DNA from: Rhodospirillales bacterium BBD 1991-14
GTDB taxonomy: Bacteria; Pseudomonadota; Alphaproteobacteria; Kiloniellales; Kiloniellaceae
Direction of reading: 5' to 3'
DNA: 64,000 nt
Assembly: GCA_001657395.1 (NCBI GenBank)
Contig: LYSY01000001.1
Span: 372,001 to 436,000, forward strand
The notes under the pieces are model-generated. The model was given only the letters and a program-made list of their open reading frames with translations. It was not told the origin of the DNA and made no database searches. The position numbers were made by a program, and so were the translations under genes. Shown piece after piece: positions 45,025 to 57,343 of this stretch; within the stretch, counting starts at the first letter, position 1, and each line of letters starts with the position of its first letter.

Positions 45025-45570
45025 CTAGGGGATCAGCACGACCGCCAGGCAGGACAGGCTGACGACGAAGTTCTGCGCCGGCCGCCAGGTGGAGGGCCAG
45101 GCGGAGGGGTCGACAAGCCAGGAAAGTCTGGGGCTCCTGACGGAGAGTTCCTGGTCCGGCATGGCCCGATAACTCCGCGGCGGCGTGCCCCAATCGGCGG
45201 TCGGGCTGAGGGACTCGGCGGCTGTGCTGCCGCTGCGCTCATCGGCGCTGAGGGCCTCGGCGATGCGGCCGCGGCAGGTCAAGCGGGCTTCGTCGCCGGG
45301 GGTGTCGATTGCATGCCGCGCGGCCAGGACGCGATCGACTGCGGCGATCACCCGCAGCCAGGACGGTTCGCTCTGCAGGCGGGAGGGCGCCGAGAGGGTG
45401 TCGCAGGCCTGAGCGATCAGGGCGGCGCGCTCCCGCTCGTCGCTGATGCCCGAAGCAAAGAAGTAGCGATCCAGCCTGCAAAGCAGCTGGGCGCGGATGA
45501 TGTCATGACGCTCGTCGGGGTGCGGCGCGGTGCCGGCCGTATTCAACTGAGCTTCCACAAGTAACTCCAT
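45025..45570 (-). CDS. Unknown protein between opgG/D and opgH, possible split OpgH N-terminus
   Basis: A 181-residue frame starting at ATG 45570, overlapping the end of opgD/G by 28 bases and ending 32 bases before opgH. It is hydrophilic and Arg/Glu-rich through residue 140, then has PRSYRAMPDQELSVRSPRLS, recalling the proline-rich MPPQSL-type linker before the first membrane segment of OpgH, and ends in a short hydrophobic tail (NFVVSLSCLAVVLIP). It may be a separately encoded N-terminal domain, or a truncated fusion. No family recognised. Confidence 0.55.
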   Translation of the reverse strand: MELLVEAQLNTAGTAPHPDERHDIIRAQLLCRLDRYFFASGISDERERAALIAQACDTLSAPSRLQSEPSWLRVIAAVDRVLAARHAIDTPGDEARLTCRGRIAEALSADERSGSTAAESLSPTADWGTPPRSYRAMPDQELSVRSPRLSWLVDPSAWPSTWRPAQNFVVSLSCLAVVLIP

Positions 45571-47105
45571 GTTTCACTCAAGGCGTGTTCTTGGTCTTTC
45601 AGGAAGGCACGGAGTTCGATGGCCTCCTCTTCGCCGGGGTCCAGCTCAAAAAGGGCGAACCAAGTTCCGGTGGCATCGCTTTTGCGTCCGCGTGGCTGCA
45701 GAATGCTTCCCGAGGATGCGGTGACCACCAGTTCGACTTTGCCGTCGTCAGGAATCTCGGCCAGCTTTCCGCCGCCGAACTCCAGGGCAAAACGCCGTCG
45801 CCCGGGTTCGCTGCCGGCACCCTCCCGGGTCTGAAGGTTGCGCCCGGTATTCGGGAAATCGTTGAATGCGCTGGCAAAGCGCAGGCGATAGCGGAAAGGC
45901 CACTCCTGTCCGGGTTCGACGCTGCGCTCCGGAACCCAGAGCAGGGCGATGTTGTCGTAGCGCTCGGCATCGCTCGGAATCTCGATCAGCTGAACGGCAC
46001 CATTGCCCCAGTCGCCCTGCGGTTCGATCCAGGCACTTGGGCGGTGCTCGTAGTTCAGGTCCAGGTCCTGATAGCTGCGCGCATCGCGGTCGCGCTGCAT
46101 AAGCCCGAAGCCGCGCGGGCTTTCGTTCTGGAACGAACTGATCTGCAGCTCGCTGCGGTTGGTCAGCGGTCGCCAGATCCACTCGCCGTTGTTGCCGGCC
46201 ATCAGAAGGCCGTCGGAGTCATGGACCTCAGGCCGAAGGTCGTCTCTCGGCGGCGTCGAGTTCTCGCCGTAGAGGAACATGGACGTCAGCGGTGCGATCC
46301 CGAGCTTCTGCACGGCTTGCCGCGTGAACACGCTGGCCCGCACCTGCATCACCGACTCGATGCCCGGCGTGAGGACGAAGTGGTAAGCGCCTGTAAGGCT
46401 TGCACTGTCCAGCAAGGCGTAGATCTGGATGGCCTGGTCGTCTGGCCGCGGCTTTTGAATCCAGAACTCCCGGAAGTAGGGGAACTCCTCCTTCTTCGGG
46501 AGGCCGGTGTCGATCGCAAGGCCGCGCGCCGAGAGGCCGAAGTGTTGGCCTGCTGCGAGCACGCGGAAGTAGCTGGCGCCCAGAAAGACCGCAAGCTCGT
46601 CGAAATGGTCGCTTCTGTTGAGAGGATGCAGCAGGCGAAATCCTGCAAAGCCCAGGTCTTCGGGGGTTCCTTCGAGCGGGCTGTCGGAATAGTCAAAGAG
46701 CGCCGGCGAATAGGGAATCGTCGATATCTGCTCCCCATCGATGACGTTGATCTTCACGGTCTGGCGAAAGTACGAGCCGCGATGGAAGAGCTGCATCTGA
46801 AAGGGGAGCGCTTCGTCGCGCCAGATCGTTGCCTCCGGGCGGAAGCGGACTGCGTGAAACTGCGCGGGCGTCAGCTCGGCAAGGTTCTGTGGGAGGGTGT
46901 CTGAGTCGCCGCTCGCCATAGGCTCCGACGCCAAGCGGGCGGCCGCGCCGCGCAGCTTCTCGAAATCGAAAGGACTGTCGGGCATGGCGCGGTCCCATTG
47001 GCCCGCAGCGCTCGATCCCTGAGAGCCCAGCCACTGGGCGAGCCCAAAACTGCCTAGTCCGATTCCTGTAAGGAAACGTCGCCGGTCAACCGTATGAAAT
47101 GACAC
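45543..47105 (-). CDS. Periplasmic glucan biosynthesis protein OpgD/OpgG
   Basis: A 520-residue periplasmic protein of the MdoG family. The N-terminus DRRRFLTGIGLGSFGLA is a twin-arginine signal, which is the mark of OpgD rather than the Sec-exported OpgG. FDFEKLRGAAARLAS, HRGSYFRQTVKINVIDG and LMQRDRDARSYQDLDLNYE are family regions. It acts with OpgH in glucan backbone shaping; the structure is a beta-sandwich with an Ig-like C-terminus. First gene of the minus-strand operon. Confidence 0.88.
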   Translation of the reverse strand: MSFHTVDRRRFLTGIGLGSFGLAQWLGSQGSSAAGQWDRAMPDSPFDFEKLRGAAARLASEPMASGDSDTLPQNLAELTPAQFHAVRFRPEATIWRDEALPFQMQLFHRGSYFRQTVKINVIDGEQISTIPYSPALFDYSDSPLEGTPEDLGFAGFRLLHPLNRSDHFDELAVFLGASYFRVLAAGQHFGLSARGLAIDTGLPKKEEFPYFREFWIQKPRPDDQAIQIYALLDSASLTGAYHFVLTPGIESVMQVRASVFTRQAVQKLGIAPLTSMFLYGENSTPPRDDLRPEVHDSDGLLMAGNNGEWIWRPLTNRSELQISSFQNESPRGFGLMQRDRDARSYQDLDLNYEHRPSAWIEPQGDWGNGAVQLIEIPSDAERYDNIALLWVPERSVEPGQEWPFRYRLRFASAFNDFPNTGRNLQTREGAGSEPGRRRFALEFGGGKLAEIPDDGKVELVVTASSGSILQPRGRKSDATGTWFALFELDPGEEEAIELRAFLKDQEHALSETWSYLWKLS

Positions 47106-47458
47106 GCCTTCCTCTCACACCGAGTGGCCCTAGACCTTGCGATCTGCCCTCCAAACGGCCGGGATGTCCCTAAATGGGCTGGGTCTGATCACAGGCTTCC
47201 TGCCCCGCGTCCTGGCTACGCAGAGACCTACACATTAGAGACCCGTCGACCCCTGGCGATATTCCACAGGTTGAAAGGTGCCACCTAAAGTTACTTTGCT
47301 ATGGTTTTGAAATATCGGCCTTACTGGCCGGACTGCATCGATTAACCGGGTATAGACGGCGGTAATGTCGTCACGGAAGAGTCAAGGAAGTGGCATTTCG
47401 CCCGCTGCCGTACGCGCCAGACAACCTGTTACCAGACAACCTGTTATCGGACCCTTTG
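47106..47458. other. Intergenic region with a 15-bp duplication
   Basis: About 350 bases upstream of opgD/G and downstream of the PRC-barrel gene. AT-rich near 47270-47340, where the opgD/G promoter is likely. Holds the duplication at 47418-47447. No gene supported. Confidence 0.4.
47418..47447. repeat. 15-bp tandem duplication
   Basis: CAGACAACCTGTTAC followed directly by CAGACAACCTGTTAT, just past the 3' end of the PRC-barrel gene. Confidence 0.95.
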
Positions 47459-47968
47459 TCAGTTGAGATCGCCGATAGAGACCCCGGACTGATCGGTCTC
47501 ATAGGGCTGGCGCTCCGCCAGCTCGTCGGCCGTCAGCTTTCGGGTGCGCAGGAGCCGCGCGCCGGCGTCGTACTCGAGCTCGCGCCATTCAATGGCGACC
47601 GGCTTGCCGCCGATACCCAGAAATCCCCCGTGAGAAACGACGACCAGTCGCAGCTTCGAAGTGCGCCTGTCGAGAATCACGTCATCGACCTCGCCCAACA
47701 GTTCGTTGTCGCGATCCCAGATACTCATGCCCTGGATGTCCCGCGCGGTGGACACATCCGCACTGTTGGACGGGCTGGCCAGCGATGTTGCCGGTGCAGA
47801 CTCGGCGGCCGGTGAAGACTGAGCAGGCGTTGCAGATTGGGCGCCCGCTGCACCTGGCTGCAAGGATGCCCCGAGCAGCATCACTGCGGCAGCGACCGCG
47901 ATCATGCCCGGACCACGTCCGGAGGATTCTCCGCCGGACGCACCGCGGCCTGAAGGAACTCGAATCAT
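47459..47968 (-). CDS. PRC-barrel domain protein, exported
   Basis: A 169-residue protein. A signal peptide or anchor spans GMIAVAAAVMLLGASLQPGA, then a Ser/Ala/Pro linker, then a PRC-barrel (about residues 78-150: IQGMSIWDRDNELLGEVDDV, KLRLVVVSHGGFLGIGGKPV). The PRC barrel is a small beta fold also found in photosynthetic reaction centre H subunit and RimM. Role here unknown; single gene. GGAGG lies four bases before the ATG. Confidence 0.8.
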   Translation of the reverse strand: MIRVPSGRGASGGESSGRGPGMIAVAAAVMLLGASLQPGAAGAQSATPAQSSPAAESAPATSLASPSNSADVSTARDIQGMSIWDRDNELLGEVDDVILDRRTSKLRLVVVSHGGFLGIGGKPVAIEWRELEYDAGARLLRTRKLTADELAERQPYETDQSGVSIGDLN

Positions 47969-48088
47969 TGGGCCTCCAGGGTCAGTGGTTTCGGGGCCGT
48001 TGGCCTCTATTCTTCCGACGCGACGAGGGCGGAATTATTCCGTGGACGATTGGGGGGTGCTATGGGTCGGAAGCAGCAGCAGGCCTTA

Positions 48089-49150
48089 CTAGAACCCATA
48101 GACCACCGAGGCCTTGGTCGTGGTATCCAGTTCGTCGGTGTTCTCCGGCACCGGACTGCGGTACTGCGCCGAGAAAGAGAACCGCCCGGCCAGGCTTTCG
48201 ACAATCTGGAGCGTCAGGCTGGTTTCGTTCTCGAGCTCGCTGCGGTCGCTGTCCAAACGCAGCTCCGTTTCGTTCGCCAGCTTGGCCGTGTCCGAGATCT
48301 GCCACACAAGATCGCTGTTGAGGCGCGCGCCCGGTACCGCCTCGGTCGTCCCCTCGTCGTCCTCGCGGAAGACTCGAATGCTCGGACCGGCGGCGAGGGT
48401 CCAGGTCAATTGCTCCTCGTCGATCACCCTGGTGCCGAGGCCTGCCGAGGCGGTGATCTCGTATTCGAAGCCGCTGAAGCGATCATCCTCATAGTGGGTG
48501 AGGCCGTAGACAAAGGTGCGCTCTGTCAGGTCGTAGTTGAACTGGTACTCAGCCTCTATGGCCTGCTCTTCGGTCGCCAGGCGGGTTTCCAGGTAGTCGA
48601 AGGACCCGCTCAGGATGTGGCGCCAGGGCGCTGCCTCATAGATGACTTCGGCACTCGCCGAAACGCCCAGATTCTCTGTATTTCCGCTCCGTGCGACCCC
48701 GCCGAGTTCGGCCTCGCCGGACCAGGGGGTTTGCTCTTCGGTGGGTGTCTCCGTGGGCGCGCGCGGTGCTTGCTGGGCGAGGCTCCGGCCGCCGGGGTGG
48801 GGCCTTGCTGCGGCTGTGCTTACCGGAGTCGCGTCGGCTCCCGGGTTGCTTGCTGAGGCGGCGGTCAGAGGGGGATCGAAGAGTGCGGCCAGCAGCAGTT
48901 CGGCCGCCCAGTCCGGCCGCAGCCCGATGGCGTGGCGCAGGATCGCACGGTTGTGCTCCGGGGCCGCGGCAATGGTCATGCGAAGTGTGCGTTGAAACGC
49001 TGCGATGTCTTCTCCCTTTGCAGACTCGACCACCGATCGGAGCAGCTCGCTCGGGATTGGTTTCTCGGTCGCGCGGGCGGCTTGTGCGAAAGCGCTGACC
49101 AAGGCGAAGAAGATCAGCGCGAGGTTCAGGGGCAGCTGTCTTTTCAACAT
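48089..49150 (-). CDS. DUF481 outer-membrane beta-barrel protein
   Basis: A 353-residue protein with a signal peptide (LALIFFALVSAFAQAARA). Residues ~30-95 are a helical region, then a Pro/Thr linker, then the DUF481 domain from WSGEAELGGVARSGNTEN to the end, rich in alternating aromatic strands and ending in Phe (VYGF), the outer-membrane insertion signal. The helical N-terminal part is an addition to the usual family. Salt-induced YdiY-like proteins belong here; function unknown. Confidence 0.8.
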   Translation of the reverse strand: MLKRQLPLNLALIFFALVSAFAQAARATEKPIPSELLRSVVESAKGEDIAAFQRTLRMTIAAAPEHNRAILRHAIGLRPDWAAELLLAALFDPPLTAASASNPGADATPVSTAAARPHPGGRSLAQQAPRAPTETPTEEQTPWSGEAELGGVARSGNTENLGVSASAEVIYEAAPWRHILSGSFDYLETRLATEEQAIEAEYQFNYDLTERTFVYGLTHYEDDRFSGFEYEITASAGLGTRVIDEEQLTWTLAAGPSIRVFREDDEGTTEAVPGARLNSDLVWQISDTAKLANETELRLDSDRSELENETSLTLQIVESLAGRFSFSAQYRSPVPENTDELDTTTKASVVYGF

Positions 49151-49623
49151 GGCCAGCGACTATAGGTGCGCGGCAGCCGGGCTTGCTGTGTTTGATCTGT
49201 GTTGGGCTCGATCGTTGTCCATGCCCCGCGGCGAAGGCAAAGGCCTTTTTCGGAGGCATCGACAGCGCCGCGTGGGTGTTTCCAAGTGGACAAGACGACA
49301 ACCGTGCAGTGCTTCGGGATCCATTCAGTGCTTGCGGTAAGATTCGTTAACGCCTGTCGAACGACTTCGCAGTCATCGACGCTATGGCTCTCGACGCGCG
49401 TTTGTAATTGCCTTCATGCTGCGTACAACGGCAACACAGTCGAGTGGCTTGACAAGTTCATGGCCGTGAGAGCGACCGTCTCTTCATCGCAACAGTGAGA
49501 GGTTTTTGCATTCTGTTGCTTGACGACTGCTTCTCTTTTCTTGTCACTGCTTGACCAAAGAGGCACAATTCGCCGCGCGGGGTGGCATCACCGGATTCGT
49601 TCTGACGTTAGGGGATTAGACAA
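49151..49623. other. Intergenic region upstream of the histone-like gene
   Basis: About 470 bases between the DUF481 gene and the histone-like gene, oriented divergently, so both promoters fall here. Around 49500-49560 the sequence is less GC-rich. Short frames present look like chance; no site recognised. Confidence 0.4.
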
Positions 49624-49983
49624 TTGGCAACTACCAAGACTGCAAAGAGGCCGGCGAAGAAGAAGGCGCCGGCCAAACGCGCGGCGAAAAAATCGACCGC
49701 GAAGAAGAAGACTGCGCGTAAGACGACGCGCAAGACCACAGCCAAGAGGAAGGTGGCTAAGAAGAAGGTAGCCAAGCGGCCAGCAGCGAAGCGGAAGGTC
49801 GCAAAGAAGAAGGTTGCCAAGAAGAAGGTAGCCAAGCGGCCAGCGGCGAAGCGGAAAGTCGCCAAGAAGAAGGTCGCTAAGAAAAAGGTCGCCAAAAAGA
49901 AGGTCGCCAAGAAGAAGACTGCGAAGAAGAAAACCGCAGCGAAACGGAAGCCCGCCGCTCGCAAGAGAACGGCGAAAAAGTAA
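49624..49983 (+). CDS. Histone H1-like lysine-rich DNA-binding protein
   Basis: A 119-residue protein, almost wholly Lys, Ala, Arg, Val and Thr, built of KKVAK-type units. This is the composition of the H1 C-terminal tail and of bacterial Hc1/AlgP-like proteins, which bind and compact DNA. The start is TTG 49624 after AGGGGA. It contains a 60-bp internal duplication (49751-49870), so length is likely variable between strains. A strong terminator follows. Confidence 0.85.
   Translation: MATTKTAKRPAKKKAPAKRAAKKSTAKKKTARKTTRKTTAKRKVAKKKVAKRPAAKRKVAKKKVAKKKVAKRPAAKRKVAKKKVAKKKVAKKKVAKKKTAKKKTAAKRKPAARKRTAKK
49751..49870 (+). repeat. 60-bp tandem duplication inside the histone-like gene
   Basis: Copies 49751-49810 and 49811-49870 differ at five bases, mostly silent. 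Each encodes [16 protein letters not shown]-type sequence. A shorter third run of 15-base units follows. Confidence 0.9.
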
Positions 49984-50065
49984 GCTAGATCATAACCTTA
50001 CGACCTCGCGCCGAAACGGCGGTCCGCCGCCTTCGCTAACCAAGCCGGTAAGAGTTATGGTGATG

Positions 50066-50099
50066 ACGGCGATCGCTCCAACGAGCGGTCGCCGTTTTC
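50066..50099 (+). terminator. Intrinsic terminator after the histone-like gene
   Basis: ACGGCGATCGCTC pairs with GAGCGGTCGCCGT (13 bp with one G-T wobble) around a 4-base loop, followed by TTTC. About 85 bases after the stop. Confidence 0.85.
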
Positions 50100-50255
50100 G
50101 TTGGGCCTTCGCGAGGCTTGCTGAAGCCCCGATCGACCCGCGCTTCACTGCGCCGTCAACCCTCTTGCTGACGCCCTTCGGTATCGCTGCTCGGTGCCGC
50201 TGGGCGAGACGGCGGATGCACTTTCACGCGTTGTCTGTCTCGAAGCAGTGAGGGC

Positions 50256-51221
50256 TTACGTGCCGTTGTCGTAGGGCTCGCGACCGAAGATCGAAATGGC
50301 ATCGTGCAGGTCGGGCAGCACACGCTCTACCGAGTCTTCTCCCTCGGCGATGATCTCGTCCGCGCGGTCGAATTCGAAGAGTCCGACGTTCCCGAGTCGC
50401 GGCGTGATGTGCACGTCAGGGGGTTCGCCTGCCAAACGGGAGCGCGAAATTCTGTCCTGGACGATCCCCAAAGCGGAGATCATGGCGCCGAACATGCTGG
50501 GGTGACTCGGCTCGCGGCGAAAGATGCGACTCGCCAGAGCGCCGATTCGCGACTTCGATCTCGCGGCATCGACGGCCTGCATTTCGCTCAAGAGATCGAA
50601 GCCGGCGACCGTCGGCACGTCCGCACCTGCGCGCCGCTCCTTGCCGATGATGTCGGCATTCAGGTTGACCGCGATCACCATCTGCGCCCCGAGGGCACGG
50701 CAGACCGAAACCGGCACCGGATTGACGAGCGCGCCGTCGACCAGCCATCGGTGGTCATGCTGCATCGGCTCGAAGATGCCGGGCAGCGAAAAGGAGGTGC
50801 GCATGGCGTCAACGATGTCTCCTCTGCGCAGCCAGACTTCGTGACCGGTGACCAGGTCGGTCGCGACGGCGACGAAGGGCGTTGTGAGCTCCTCGATCTT
50901 CATCCCGCCGAGTTCGTGGCGCATGGCATCGACGAGATGGCGGCCGCCCAACATGCCGCCGTTGCGCATGCGGAAGTCGATGTAGGAGATCATGCGGACC
51001 TTGTTGAGGGAGCGGGCCCAGGCTTCCAGGGCATCGGCCTTGCCGGCGAGATGGATCCCTCCGACGACGGCGCCGATCGATGTGCCGGCAACGACATCCG
51101 GTTCGATGCCGTAGCGGGACAGCGCGCGCAGCACGCCGAGATGCGCCCAGCCGCGCGCGACCCCGCTGCCGAGAGCCAGGCCGATCTTCGGTCGCCACTG
51201 CGGTTCGTTCACCTGGGCCAT
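50256..51221 (-). CDS. Patatin-like phospholipase family protein (RssA type)
   Basis: A 321-residue protein. GLALGSGVARGWAHLGVL is the oxyanion loop, S48 lies in GTSIGA (GxSxG) and the catalytic Asp is in DGALVNPVPV, so the Ser-Asp dyad is complete. No signal peptide; cytoplasmic. The RssA group hydrolyses lipid acyl esters, with unknown physiological substrates. The C-terminal ~100 residues (after KSRIGALASRIF) are less conserved. Single gene, next to the methionine regulator but divergent from it. Confidence 0.85.
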   Translation of the reverse strand: MAQVNEPQWRPKIGLALGSGVARGWAHLGVLRALSRYGIEPDVVAGTSIGAVVGGIHLAGKADALEAWARSLNKVRMISYIDFRMRNGGMLGGRHLVDAMRHELGGMKIEELTTPFVAVATDLVTGHEVWLRRGDIVDAMRTSFSLPGIFEPMQHDHRWLVDGALVNPVPVSVCRALGAQMVIAVNLNADIIGKERRAGADVPTVAGFDLLSEMQAVDAARSKSRIGALASRIFRREPSHPSMFGAMISALGIVQDRISRSRLAGEPPDVHITPRLGNVGLFEFDRADEIIAEGEDSVERVLPDLHDAISIFGREPYDNGT

Positions 51222-51359
51222 GGTTAATCATATAAGGCCTTCGCTTAAGCGAATCATAATCACCCCACGGCGAGGCCGCCGTGAGCAGAAGAGGTCAAAG
51301 CGGGGATTGAGGCGGTACCGCCAAAGGGCGGCGGGAGCCCGACGATTCCGCCTGCGCCC

Positions 51360-51389
51360 TTGACATAACGATATCTTTATATCTTTATG
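51360..51389 (+). promoter_or_regulatory. Promoter with palindromic operator upstream of the ArsR-methyltransferase
   Basis: TTGACA (51360-51365) is a consensus -35. A near-perfect palindrome centred on GATATC covers 51363-51382 (ACATAACGATATCTTTATAT; the arms differ at two positions). A weak -10 (TTTATG or CTTTAT) lies 17-18 bases past the -35. A repressor on the palindrome would block polymerase, as expected of autoregulation by an ArsR-type protein. Confidence 0.7.
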
Positions 51390-51457
51390 GTGGCATCTCG
51401 AAGAGGCCGCCGACCACTATCTCAAGGGGCGGGCAACCACGGGGTGGGGCGAGGGCG

Positions 51458-52411
51458 ATGGAAAGACTGCTTACAGCGATGAAGGCTGCCGCGGAGGCGA
51501 CGCGGCTGCGGCTGCTTGTGCTTTGCGCCCACGGCGATCTGACGGTTTCGGACCTGGTGCAGATCCTCGGCCAGAGCCAGCCGCGGGTTTCAAGGCACCT
51601 CAGGCTTCTGACCGAAGCAGGCCTGGTGGATCGCAACCGGGAAGGCTCCTGGGTCTACTACCGTCTGGCGCAGCAGGGGTCGGGCGCCGCCTTGGCACAG
51701 ACCCTGGTCGACTCAGTACCGGATGACGATGCGACGGTTCGGCGCGATCTCGGCCGTCTCGAAGACCTGATGAAGGAGCGCGCGCAGCGGGCGGAGGATT
51801 ACTTCCAGCGGGTGGCGGCGCGTTGGGACGAGATCCGCGCGCTCTATGTGCGCGACGACGAGGTCGAAGCGCTGCTGCGGCGCTTGGTGATCCAGGAAAA
51901 GGTCTCCGACCTCCTGGATATCGGAACCGGGACGGGACGCATCCTCGAGATCATGGCGCCTCAGGTCGAACGCGCCGTCGGGATCGATCTTTCCGCCGAT
52001 ATGCTGATGATTGCGCGGTCCAAGCTGGAGCGTGCGCGCCTGCGCAACTGTGTGGTCCGCAAGGGCGACATGTATCACCTGCCGGTTGCGCCCGCCAGTT
52101 TCGATGCCGTGACGATCCATCAGGTGCTGCACTACGCAGAGCGCCCCGCACAGGCCATCGAAGAAGCCGCCCGCGTGCTGCGTCCGCAAGGCCGCCTCTT
52201 CATCGTCGACTTCAAGGCGCATGCCTTGGATTACCTGCGCGACCAGCATGAGCATCGCTGGCTTGGCTTCGACGACGAGCGCATCGAAAGCTGGCTGCAG
52301 GAAGCCGGGCTGGAGCTGGCCGAGTACAAGGAGCTGAAAGGCGATCCGCTCACGATTTCGATCTGGACCGCGCGGCGCGTGCAAAGCGACGTGCAGGCGA
52401 CTGCTGCCTAG
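51458..52411 (+). CDS. ArsR-family regulator fused to a SAM-dependent methyltransferase
   Basis: A 317-residue fusion. Residues ~1-95 are an ArsR-type winged helix (TRLRLLVLCAHGDLTVSDLV, then SQPRVSRHLRLLTEAGLVD) with no CxC metal site. Residues ~105-310 are a class I methyltransferase with DIGTGTGRILE (motif I) and IDLSADML. It precedes metF-metH, the arrangement of SahR-type methionine-cycle regulators that sense S-adenosylhomocysteine. The methyltransferase fold would then act as ligand-binding domain. The palindrome at 51363-51382 is its probable operator. Confidence 0.85.
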   Translation: MERLLTAMKAAAEATRLRLLVLCAHGDLTVSDLVQILGQSQPRVSRHLRLLTEAGLVDRNREGSWVYYRLAQQGSGAALAQTLVDSVPDDDATVRRDLGRLEDLMKERAQRAEDYFQRVAARWDEIRALYVRDDEVEALLRRLVIQEKVSDLLDIGTGTGRILEIMAPQVERAVGIDLSADMLMIARSKLERARLRNCVVRKGDMYHLPVAPASFDAVTIHQVLHYAERPAQAIEEAARVLRPQGRLFIVDFKAHALDYLRDQHEHRWLGFDDERIESWLQEAGLELAEYKELKGDPLTISIWTARRVQSDVQATAA

Positions 52412-52434
52412 GCACTTCAGAATGAAGGAAGATC

Positions 52435-53399
52435 ATGGCTGACGCGAGAAACATCTTGGGACCGACCGCTGGGCGTGAGGCAGGGGGCGGAGGTGCGGGA
52501 CAAGCTCCCGGACCCCGCTTCTCCTTCGAGTTCTTTCCGGCGGCATCCCCCCTGGCCGAGGAGCGTTTCTGGCGCGCGTTGAAGGATCTCGAAGCCTTTG
52601 ACCCAGGCTACGTGTCCATCACCTACGGTGCCGGCGGCACCACGCAGGAGCGGACGATCCGGGCTGTCGAGCGCGTGCTGAACGAGTCCGATCTTGTGCC
52701 CGCCGCGCATCTGACCTGTGTCGGCGCCAGCCGTGCCGAGATCGATGCCCTGGCCGAGCGCTACTGGGCTGCCGGGGTACGGCGCATCGTCGCCTTGCGG
52801 GGCGATCCGCCGAAGGACAGCAGAGACTTCAAGCCGCATCCGCAAGGCTATGCCTTTGCCGCCGATCTCGTCGCCGGGCTGCGCCGGGTCGCCGACTTCG
52901 ACATCTCCGTTGCCGCCTATCCGGAAGTTCATCCCGAGGCGCTGTCTGCCCAGGCCGATCTGGACAACCTGAAGCGCAAGCTGGATGCCGGCGCACAAAG
53001 AGCCATAACCCAGTTCTTCTTCGACCCTGACGACTATCTGCGCTTCCTGGACCGCGCCCGCGCCGCCGGGATCACGGCGCCGATCATCCCGGGCATCCTG
53101 CCGATCGTTAACTTCCAGAGGACTCTGCAGATCGCCAAGGATTGCAAGGCGGCGGTTCCCGCTTGGCTGGTGCGGCTCTTTGAAGGCCTGGAAGAAAACG
53201 CCGACGTCCGCAATCCGGTCGCCGTTTCCGTGGCGGCGGAACTCTGCCGCTATCTCGTGCTGCACGGCGTTGAGGAGTTTCACATCTATACCTTGAATCG
53301 TGCCGACCTGACGGCTGCGGTCTGCCGCCTGCTGCTCTCCGACGCCGCCGGCCGGGACCAGGTCGAAGCCGCAAGGCCCATGGCTGTGGGAGCGCTGCG

Positions 53400-53403
<4 letters not shown>
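52435..53403 (+). CDS. metF: Methylenetetrahydrofolate reductase MetF
   Basis: A 322-residue TIM-barrel flavoprotein. FSFEFFPAAS near residue 30 holds the catalytic Glu, VSITYGAGGTTQERT follows, and ALRGDPPKD (flavin site) and ITQFFFDPDDYLRF are typical. It reduces 5,10-methylene-THF to 5-methyl-THF for MetH. ATG after GAAGGAAG, 23 bases from the regulator gene. Its TGA overlaps the metH ATG. Confidence 0.93.
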
Positions 53404-56909
<3,506 letters not shown>

Positions 56910-56974
56910 GCCCGGCGCAGTCCGGCCCGGAAGGGCTGTATGGGCAAGACCGCCCGAGAATGGGAGGAAAACAG

Positions 56975-57343
56975 ATGATGGCAGCATCCAAGAAGGTTCT
57001 GGACCTCAGCGACTTTCGCCAGGAGAGCGAGTCTGCCGCCGCTGAAGCCGCCAAGGCGGCCGACTGGTGGGAGCAGGAGTGGCTCAAGTTCCCAACGGTC
57101 AGCCTTGATGGGGAGGGCGCCTGGCACTACTGGGACGTGCCGGCCGACACCGGGGTCTATCAGGATGACTGGCCCCTGGGCGAGCGGCTGGCCAAGGGCA
57201 CTATCGCGCAGATGCGCCGCTTCCCGGAGGGCAGCACCGTCCTGCGCCGTATCCTGAAGGAGATGGATCCTGAGACGACCATTGCGCAGGGCTTCCTGAC
57301 CGCGTTGGAAGACTGCCTCTGCTATCCCGAACGCGATCTCTAG
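56975..57343 (+). CDS. Conserved small protein of unknown function
   Basis: A 122-residue acidic soluble protein. ATG 56975 is favoured since GGGAGG lies 7 bases upstream. Notable residues are DWWEQEWLKFP, AWHYWDVPADTG and the tail LEDCLCYPERDL with two Cys. No family recognised. It is 65 bases after metH, same strand, so may be cotranscribed. Its stop codon overlaps the convergent MFS stop on CTAG. Confidence 0.65.
   Translation: MMAASKKVLDLSDFRQESESAAAEAAKAADWWEQEWLKFPTVSLDGEGAWHYWDVPADTGVYQDDWPLGERLAKGTIAQMRRFPEGSTVLRRILKEMDPETTIAQGFLTALEDCLCYPERDL

Noticed and set aside
49199-49498. A 99-codon plus-strand frame between the DUF481 and histone-like genes
   Set aside because: No ribosome site, no recognisable domain and atypical composition.
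49608-49964. A repetitive Phe/Leu-rich minus-strand frame (FFLATFFLA units) resembling a membrane protein
   Set aside because: It is the reverse complement of the lysine-rich histone-like gene, which has a ribosome site and a terminator.
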